NCBI GenBank assembly: GCA_025997935.1
Contig: BNVG01000059.1
Span: 1-12,049 of the forward strand
Direction of reading: 5' to 3'
DNA from: Synergistales bacterium
GTDB lineage: Bacteria > Synergistota > Synergistia > Synergistales > Aminobacteriaceae
DNA: 12,049 bases
Below, in pieces: positions 6,411-12,049 of the stretch. The first letter of the stretch is position 1, and every line of letters starts with the position of its first letter. Below the pieces are notes generated by a model. The model did not search any database. It saw only the letters and a list, made by a program, of their open reading frames with translations, and was not told the DNA's origin. The translations under genes were made by a program, and so were the position numbers.

Positions 6411-8159
6411 TTAAACGACTAACTTGACGCGCCCGTCGTAGACAAGGCCGCGCATACCGTCGAGCGTCACCTCCATGCCGTTAGTGAGCGTGGACAGGGC
6501 GTCCGCCGCGCCTACGATACATGGAACCTCGCTCTCCATCGCTATTATGCCTCCGTCGGAGCTCAGCGCGTCGCTCTCCAATATAATCGCGCCGACTTTG
6601 GCCAAAATACCGGCGCGTTCAGGCGGCAGAGACTGCGCTACTAACACGCAGCCGTCGGTTATCCCGCTCGCGTCCCGCTCAAAATCCCGCACGACGCAGA
6701 CCTTGCCCGTGACGCTCTTCTTGACAAGCGATATGCCGGATAGCAATATCTCGCCCGTGGTCAGCACTTCTACGAGGTTTGTCGTGCCGGGAAGGCCGAG
6801 CGGCACGCCCGCCGTTATGACGGCCAGCTCACCCGCCGCGATGAACCCGTCGCGCACGCATGTCGATATAGCCTCCCTCGCCGCGACGTTTATATCGGAT
6901 ATTTCATGCACTTTTACGGGGTGGACGCCCCACCAGAGGGCGAGCTCGCGCCATGTCGATATAGATGGCGTGACGCCGAGTATAGGACAGGTGGGGCGGT
7001 GTTTGCTGATCATGCGCGCCGTCGTGCCGCTTTTTGTCAGGGAGATAATGGCGGCGGCGAGAGCGTCGCGCGCTATGAGCACGGCGGCGTCACTTACGGC
7101 GTCGGGTACGCCCGCCACGCGAAGCGTCCGCGTTCGCGCTATGCCCCAGCGATCAAGCACGCTCTCGGCCCTGTCAACTATTCTCCTCATCGTAGTGACG
7201 GCCTCGACAGGGTAAGCGCCGCCCGCCGTTTCGCCCGAAAGCATGACGGCGTCCGTGCCGTCGAGCACGGCGTTGGCCACGTCGCTGGCCTCGGCCCTCG
7301 TCGGGCGCGGGTTGCGTATCATGGAGTCCAGCATCTGCGTGGCCACTATGACTACCTTGCCCTTCATGCGGCAAAGCTCGATTATGCGTTTTTGCGCCAA
7401 GGGAACGTCCTCCGTGGCTATCTCGACGCCTAAGTCGCCGCGCGCCACCATCACGCCGTCCACAACCTCGACTATTTCCTCTATGTTGGCCACGGCCTCG
7501 CGGGTCTCTATCTTGGCTATTACCTTCAGCCCTCCGCCGAGGCTTTTAAGGAGTTTACGAACTCCCAGAATGTCTTCTTTGGTCTTGACGAACGAAACGG
7601 CTAAGTATTCCATGCCATGTCTGACGCCCCAGGCTATGTCCTCTTTGTCGCGGTCTGAGAGCGCGGGGAGCGACAGCGGCGCGCCCGGGATATTTACGCC
7701 CTTGGTGTTTTTCAGGACGCCGCCCACCACTATCTTGCACAGCACGTCGTTGCCGGATACGCTCAGCACGTCTAAGTGAAGTACGCCGTCGTCTATGAAG
7801 ATAGTCTGCCCTACCCTTATCTCCTGAGAGAGGAGCGGATAGTTTACGTGAACCCTCTGCGCCGTGCCGAGGCAGGGGTCGCTTGTCAGCGTTATCTCGC
7901 CGCCGATAGCGAGGTCGATAGCGCCGTTTTCAACTTCGCCCGTGCGAATCTCGGGGCCTTTAGTGTCTAAGAGCGCCGCTATCGGCAAGCCCAAGTCGCG
8001 CTCAACTTGCCGGACGAGAGACAGCGTTTTTTCGTGGCTTTCGTAGCTTCCGTGGCTGAAATTGAGACGGGCGACGTTCATGCCGGCTCTCGCCATCGCT
8101 GTGAGGGTCTCATAATTCCAACTGGCCGGGCCTATGGTACAGACTATTTTTACGAACAT
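6411..8159 (-). CDS. pyk: Pyruvate kinase with C-terminal PEP-utiliser-like domain
   Basis: This enzyme converts phosphoenolpyruvate and ADP to pyruvate and ATP, the last step of glycolysis. It has 582 residues, about 100 more than the short form, because of a C-terminal extension (about 478-582) like that of Bacillus-type enzymes. Visible sites are ARLNFSHG (30-37), LDTKGPEIRTG (64-74), the catalytic lysine Lys216 and metal ligand Glu218 in the signature VIAKIETREAV, Asp242 in ARGDLG, and Thr274 in ATQMLDSM. The lid domain is about 70-165 and the allosteric C domain about 350-473. The extension has the swivelling-domain look, ending in VPCIVGAADAL and VTLDGMRGLVYDG, but the His of the usual TSHAA motif is Asp535 here. 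The start ATG has an AAGGAG site (8175-8170). The gene lies 25 bp after dnaE and 17 bp before cdaA. Confidence 0.97.
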   Translation of the reverse strand: MFVKIVCTIGPASWNYETLTAMARAGMNVARLNFSHGSYESHEKTLSLVRQVERDLGLPIAALLDTKGPEIRTGEVENGAIDLAIGGEITLTSDPCLGTAQRVHVNYPLLSQEIRVGQTIFIDDGVLHLDVLSVSGNDVLCKIVVGGVLKNTKGVNIPGAPLSLPALSDRDKEDIAWGVRHGMEYLAVSFVKTKEDILGVRKLLKSLGGGLKVIAKIETREAVANIEEIVEVVDGVMVARGDLGVEIATEDVPLAQKRIIELCRMKGKVVIVATQMLDSMIRNPRPTRAEASDVANAVLDGTDAVMLSGETAGGAYPVEAVTTMRRIVDRAESVLDRWGIARTRTLRVAGVPDAVSDAAVLIARDALAAAIISLTKSGTTARMISKHRPTCPILGVTPSISTWRELALWWGVHPVKVHEISDINVAAREAISTCVRDGFIAAGELAVITAGVPLGLPGTTNLVEVLTTGEILLSGISLVKKSVTGKVCVVRDFERDASGITDGCVLVAQSLPPERAGILAKVGAIILESDALSSDGGIIAMESEVPCIVGAADALSTLTNGMEVTLDGMRGLVYDGRVKLVV

Positions 8160-8184
8160 ATATGGTTCACTCCTTCATTTTTCC

Positions 8185-11100
8185 CTACGCCACTTCACAG
8201 ACCGCCGGCGGTAGCACTTCGTGGATACGCGCCCGTACGGCGTCCGCGTCGCTCACTTTGAAGCCCTTCAGCGAGAGGACGCATGCGCTGTGTTCCTCCG
8301 CGGCGTCAAGCTCAAGCAATACGGGCGCTCGGCCCGGGCAGTCCCTGAGAGCCGCCGCGAAGCGCTTGAAGTCCACTTGTTTGGTGAGCAGGTCGACGTT
8401 GAGCCGCACCCTTATCATGCCGGGTTCTTTTTTGTCAAGCTCGTCAAGAGGCGTCAGCTTGTCCAAAATAAAACTTCCCCTGTCTCCCATGCGCCCCTCG
8501 GCTATGTAGGGAGAACCGGCCCTAATCTGTCCTTTCAAGGCTTCCCAGTTTTTGGGAAACGCCACCATCTCGAGGTTCGCGTCGCTGTCCTCGAACGTTA
8601 AAATGCCCATATTGTTTCCGGTCTTGGTGGTCTTGTTTGTTGAAGCGAGAATTATACCCCCTATGCGGGCCGGCGCGGCGCTTTTCCAAAAGGGAAGCTC
8701 CTCTATCGAGCAAGTCGCGTGGCGCGCTATACGCTCGCGGCATTCGTCGAAGGGGTGCCCCGATATATATATCCCGACGGCCTTTTTTTCGAACTCGAGA
8801 CGCCCGAATATATCGTAGTCCTCTACGTCGGGTAGGCTCGGTTCCTCGACCACTGATTCTTCCCCGAAGAGAGAGTAGTGCCCATCGTCCTCGAGCTGTT
8901 TTTGCATGTTCGATATAAAATCGGGCAGGGCGGCTATCATCTGGGCTCGGTTAGGTGAAATCTCGTCGAAAGCCCCGGCCTTCGCCATGTTTTCCATAGC
9001 GGTTTTACTGACCCTCTTGAGGTCTACCCGCGAGACGAAATCCCAAAGAGACTTGAAGGATCCGCTCTCTCTCGCGTTTGTGATGGCCTCGACCGCGCTG
9101 CGCGCCACGTGCTCAACCGCGCCCAAGCCAAAACGAATGACGTCGCCCGAGGCCGTGAAGCTGTTGTTTGACGAATTTATATCGGGCGGCAGGACGGACA
9201 CGCCGCTTCGCCTAACGTCGCGCACACAGCGCCCCAGAACTTCTTTTTTGGCCTTCATCTGACTTGATAGGTGAGCGGCCAGAAACTCGCTCTTGAAGTT
9301 CGCCTTAAGCCACGCCGTCTGATAGGATATGAGAGCGTAGGCCGCGCTGTGAGACTTGTTGAAGCCGTAACCGGCGAACTCCTCTATGAGGTCGAAGATG
9401 CGCTCCGAGGTTTTTTGATCTATGCCGTTTTTCGCCGCGCCCTCCACGAAATGAGCGCGCTCTTTTTGCATAACCTCAACCTTTTTCTTGCCCATAGCGC
9501 GCCGCAACAAGTCCGCCTGCCCCAAGCTGTAGCCCGCCAAAACCGACGCGCACTTCATTACTTGCTCCTGATACAAAATGACCCCGTGCGTCTCGCGCAG
9601 TACGTCCTCGAGCAGGGGGTGAGGATATTCGGGCTTCGCGCGTCCGTGCTTGCACTCGATATACTGCTTCACCATGCCACTGCCAAGAGGCCCCGGGCGG
9701 TACATGGCCAAGACGGCCACCAAATCCTCGAAGCGGTCTATTTTTAGGTCTAAAAGCAGTTTTCTCATGCCCGGCGACTCGAGCTGGAATACGCCGAGCG
9801 TGTCCGCCTCCTGAAGGAGCTTGTAGGTCGCGTCGTCGTCAAGGGTGAGGGAGTCTAAGTCGGGAACGTCTTTGCCGTTGTTTTTGATGTTGGATAACGC
9901 CTCTTCTATAATGGAAAGCGTGCTGAGGCCGAGGAAGTCCATTTTGACAAGCCCGAGTTTTTCTATTGGCTCCATAGTGTACTGCACGACGGTCTGAGCG
10001 ACGCCCGAACCCTGTGGCATGTCGTCCGAACCCTTTATGCGCTGAATCGGGACGAGATCCGTAACGGGCACGGGCGTTATGACCACGCCGGCCGCGTGTT
10101 GCGAGGCGTGACGGGCAAGCCCCTCTATATTCTGCGCGAAGGCGAACACCCGTTTCATTTCCTCGTCGTTTTCCACGGCCTCTTTAAGCTCAGGCACGGT
10201 CGAAAGGGCCTCTTTTACGCTTACCGGGTGGGCCGGGTTGGACGGTATGAGCTTCGCCACCTTGTCCATTCTGGCGTACTCGACGCCCATAGCGCGCCCG
10301 ACGTCCTTCACCGCCGCCCTGCTCTTCATCCGGCCGAACGTGATTATCTGCGAGACGTTATTGCTGCCATAGCGTTCGACTATGTATTTGAGCATGGCGT
10401 CGCGCCCCTTGTCCGAGACGTCCGTGTCTATATCGGGCATACTTATGCGCTCGGGGTTCAGGAAACGCTCGAACAGGAGGCCGTGAACCAAGGGGTCGAG
10501 GTCGGTTATCTTGAGGCTCCAGGCCACCAAAGAGCCAGCCGCCGAGCCGCGCCCCGGGCCTATTGGTATTCCCTTGCCCTTACACGCCTGAATTATGTCC
10601 GCAACTATAATGAAATATCCGGCGAAGCCCATGTTGTTTATGACGCCAAGCTCGTAGTCGAGGCGACTCGCGTACTCCTCGCCCGGCGTTTCGGTCGACA
10701 GGCGCATGGCCAACCCCTTACGGGCCTCGTTCTCCAAATGCCGTTCGAGCGTCACGTTTTCGCCGAGGTCTAAGTTCGGCAGGAGATATTTTCCGGTCGA
10801 AAGGGCAAGCTCCACGTTGCAACGTTTAGCTATCTCCGCCGTGTTGTCGAGGGCCTCGGGAAGTTCGGCGGCGAAGAAGCCGTTCATCTCCTCCGGGCTT
10901 CTGAGGTAGTAGTCGTTGGACGAAAAACCGAAGGCGTCGTCAGCCGCGTCGGCGTGTGTGTTGACCTTGAGCAGGATTTTGTGCCACTCGTAGTCTTCTT
11001 TATTCAGATAATGCGCGTCGTTTGTGGCTACGAGCGGGATGCCCGTGTCTTTGGAAATTCTGACAAGGGCCTTGTTGACCTTCGCCTGCTCGGGGAGCTC

Positions 11101-11646
11101 GTTGTACATTATCTCGAGAAAGAAATTGTCCTTCCCCATAATGTCGCGGTAGAGAGCGGCGAGGTTGCGCGCCTCTTCTTCCTTGCCGGCCAATATAAGC
11201 TGCGGTATCTCGCCAGCTATGCAGGCAGAGGAGGCTATGATTCCTTTTGAGTGCTTGGACAGAAGGTCGTGGTCTATGCGCGGCTTATAGTAAAACCCGT
11301 CGGTGTTGGCCGCCGATACGAGCTTTATCAGGTTTTTATGTCCCTCGTCGTTTTCGGCCAAGAGTATGAGGTGGTTGTTCTTGCCCTTCTCGCGCGAGCG
11401 GTGTCCGTTCGGATCCACGTATATCTCGCAGCCGATTATCGGCTTCACGCCGTTCGTTTTGCATTTTTCATAAAACTCTATGACGCCGTACATAACGCCG
11501 TGGTCTGTGATGGCGACCGCGTTGTTGTCGGGGTTTTCCGCCCCCCAGGACGCGACTTTCTTGGCTAAATCGGCGGTGCGAATGGCGCCGTCCAAGAGGC
11601 TGTATTCCGTGTGTACGTGCAGATGCACAAATGGTCGAAGGCTCAT
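8185..11646 (-). CDS. dnaE: DNA polymerase III alpha subunit
   Basis: This is the replicative polymerase catalytic subunit of the DnaE type, with 1153 residues. The N-terminal PHP domain (about 5-215) keeps what look like all nine metal ligands: His10, His12, Asp19, His49, Glu74, His103, Cys142, Asp210 and His212. The polymerase core has PGRGSAAGSLVAW (364-376) and the catalytic aspartates Asp405 and Asp407 in MPDIDTD, plus Asp570 in VKMDFLG. The fingers and helix-hairpin-helix region follow (VLPPDINSSNNSF at 818-830). A clamp-binding-like GHYSLFG lies at 922-928, then an OB-fold at about 992-1065 and a small C-terminal domain. No 3'-5' exonuclease domain is inserted, so it is not PolC. The ATG is preceded by TGGAG (11660-11656). 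It starts 17 bp after the partial upstream gene and is followed by pyk at 25 bp. Confidence 0.97.
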   Translation of the reverse strand: MSLRPFVHLHVHTEYSLLDGAIRTADLAKKVASWGAENPDNNAVAITDHGVMYGVIEFYEKCKTNGVKPIIGCEIYVDPNGHRSREKGKNNHLILLAENDEGHKNLIKLVSAANTDGFYYKPRIDHDLLSKHSKGIIASSACIAGEIPQLILAGKEEEARNLAALYRDIMGKDNFFLEIMYNELPEQAKVNKALVRISKDTGIPLVATNDAHYLNKEDYEWHKILLKVNTHADAADDAFGFSSNDYYLRSPEEMNGFFAAELPEALDNTAEIAKRCNVELALSTGKYLLPNLDLGENVTLERHLENEARKGLAMRLSTETPGEEYASRLDYELGVINNMGFAGYFIIVADIIQACKGKGIPIGPGRGSAAGSLVAWSLKITDLDPLVHGLLFERFLNPERISMPDIDTDVSDKGRDAMLKYIVERYGSNNVSQIITFGRMKSRAAVKDVGRAMGVEYARMDKVAKLIPSNPAHPVSVKEALSTVPELKEAVENDEEMKRVFAFAQNIEGLARHASQHAAGVVITPVPVTDLVPIQRIKGSDDMPQGSGVAQTVVQYTMEPIEKLGLVKMDFLGLSTLSIIEEALSNIKNNGKDVPDLDSLTLDDDATYKLLQEADTLGVFQLESPGMRKLLLDLKIDRFEDLVAVLAMYRPGPLGSGMVKQYIECKHGRAKPEYPHPLLEDVLRETHGVILYQEQVMKCASVLAGYSLGQADLLRRAMGKKKVEVMQKERAHFVEGAAKNGIDQKTSERIFDLIEEFAGYGFNKSHSAAYALISYQTAWLKANFKSEFLAAHLSSQMKAKKEVLGRCVRDVRRSGVSVLPPDINSSNNSFTASGDVIRFGLGAVEHVARSAVEAITNARESGSFKSLWDFVSRVDLKRVSKTAMENMAKAGAFDEISPNRAQMIAALPDFISNMQKQLEDDGHYSLFGEESVVEEPSLPDVEDYDIFGRLEFEKKAVGIYISGHPFDECRERIARHATCSIEELPFWKSAAPARIGGIILASTNKTTKTGNNMGILTFEDSDANLEMVAFPKNWEALKGQIRAGSPYIAEGRMGDRGSFILDKLTPLDELDKKEPGMIRVRLNVDLLTKQVDFKRFAAALRDCPGRAPVLLELDAAEEHSACVLSLKGFKVSDADAVRARIHEVLPPAVCEVA

Positions 11647-11663
11647 TGTTTTTCACTCCAGTT

Positions 11664-12049
11664 CTAATCTAATCCGTCAGTCTGAGCGGCTATGTCGTCG
11701 TCTTCTTCGCCCACCTCGACATCTCCCCTGCGCGATAACAGAACATCAGCGCCGAGCCAGCGGGCGGCCTCGCCTACTATGTCGTCAAAGCGGCTTTGCG
11801 AGCCTCCCGCGCCGTCCTGCGGAACGGGTTGTTCGGTCGGCGCGTCAAAATTGGCGGCGTCAAAGATAGCTTCTCCGCCAGCGGCAGGCGCGCGAGACCC
11901 CTTTTTGGAGGTTTTGCGCTTCGTTGGCGCGGCGGGCGCGGGTGTCTTTTGCGGTGGAAGCGCGCAGATTGCCCATAGGTTTTCATGTAACAAAACTATC
12001 TCCAACCCCTCGAAGATCTCAGCGAGGCGTTTTTTAAGATTTATTCTGT
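11664..12049 (-). CDS. C-terminal part of an unidentified protein (possibly DnaX; 5' end outside window)
   Basis: The reading frame is open to the right edge and ends with TAG 17 bp before dnaE, so this is the 3' end of a longer gene. The first in-window start-like codon is TTG at 12005, but the frame continues upstream of it with a plausible helix (INLKKRLAEIFEGLEIVLL). There follows a low-complexity linker rich in Pro, Ala and Lys, then FDDIVGEAARWLGADVLLSR and an acidic tail (EVGEEDDDIA). A helix and beta strand, a disordered linker, and a short terminal 'IV.EA...LGA.V' element resemble the end of many DnaX (gamma/tau clamp-loader) proteins. That resemblance is my impression, not a proven match. 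Position in front of dnaE would suit a replication gene. I therefore give no symbol. The coding call rests on the open frame and tight spacing to dnaE. Confidence 0.6.
   Translation of the reverse strand, partial: RINLKKRLAEIFEGLEIVLLHENLWAICALPPQKTPAPAAPTKRKTSKKGSRAPAAGGEAIFDAANFDAPTEQPVPQDGAGGSQSRFDDIVGEAARWLGADVLLSRRGDVEVGEEDDDIAAQTDGLD

Noticed and set aside
8763..8772. (AT)5 tract as an internal promoter
   Set aside because: It lies within dnaE and simply encodes Ile-Tyr-Ile (residues 959-961) with ATA codons; no -35 partner is evident.
10096..10773. 225-codon open frame on the plus strand
   Set aside because: It is antisense to the dnaE polymerase core, and no motif or ribosome-binding context supports it.

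Overview
This window is core bacterial chromosome. It carries eight recognisable protein-coding genes plus one cut-off gene at the right edge. I see no RNA genes, mobile elements, CRISPR arrays or long repeats. The DNA is fairly GC-rich, yet isoleucine is very often encoded by ATA. The cdaA-cdaR-glmM order is the one familiar from Bacillota, and pyruvate kinase has a C-terminal PEP-utiliser-like extension. Together these suggest an anaerobe of the Synergistota or a Clostridia-like member of the Bacillota. This assignment is an inference with only moderate confidence.

Layout. Positions 1-564 (+) hold the 3' part of a YgjP/M48-type zinc metallopeptidase gene whose start lies outside the window. 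It converges on, and overlaps by 11 bp, a DUF362 / 4Fe-4S ferredoxin-domain protein gene (554-1663, -). A 109-bp gap (1664-1772) follows, the only substantial intergenic space. From 1773 to the right edge everything lies on the minus strand with gaps of only 12-28 bp. In transcription order (right to left) it is: an unidentified partial gene (possibly the end of dnaX), dnaE, pyk, cdaA, cdaR, glmM, and an M24 Xaa-Pro aminopeptidase. Nearly every start has a visible Shine-Dalgarno sequence, so the block looks like a single operon or closely coupled transcription units.

How the genes work together. CdaA makes the second messenger c-di-AMP at the membrane, CdaR is its membrane-anchored extracytoplasmic regulator, and GlmM makes glucosamine-1-phosphate for peptidoglycan and is known in Bacillota to bind and inhibit CdaA. 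This module is placed directly downstream of the replicative polymerase alpha subunit and pyruvate kinase. Central carbon flux, wall precursor supply, c-di-AMP and replication are therefore potentially co-expressed. The aminopeptidase closes the operon.

I found no convincing new biological system. The points most worth a second look are the operon composition, a His-to-Asp change in the pyruvate kinase extension, a Pro-to-Gly change in the GlmM catalytic loop, an apparently intact PHP metal site in DnaE, and the identity of the cut-off gene upstream of dnaE.
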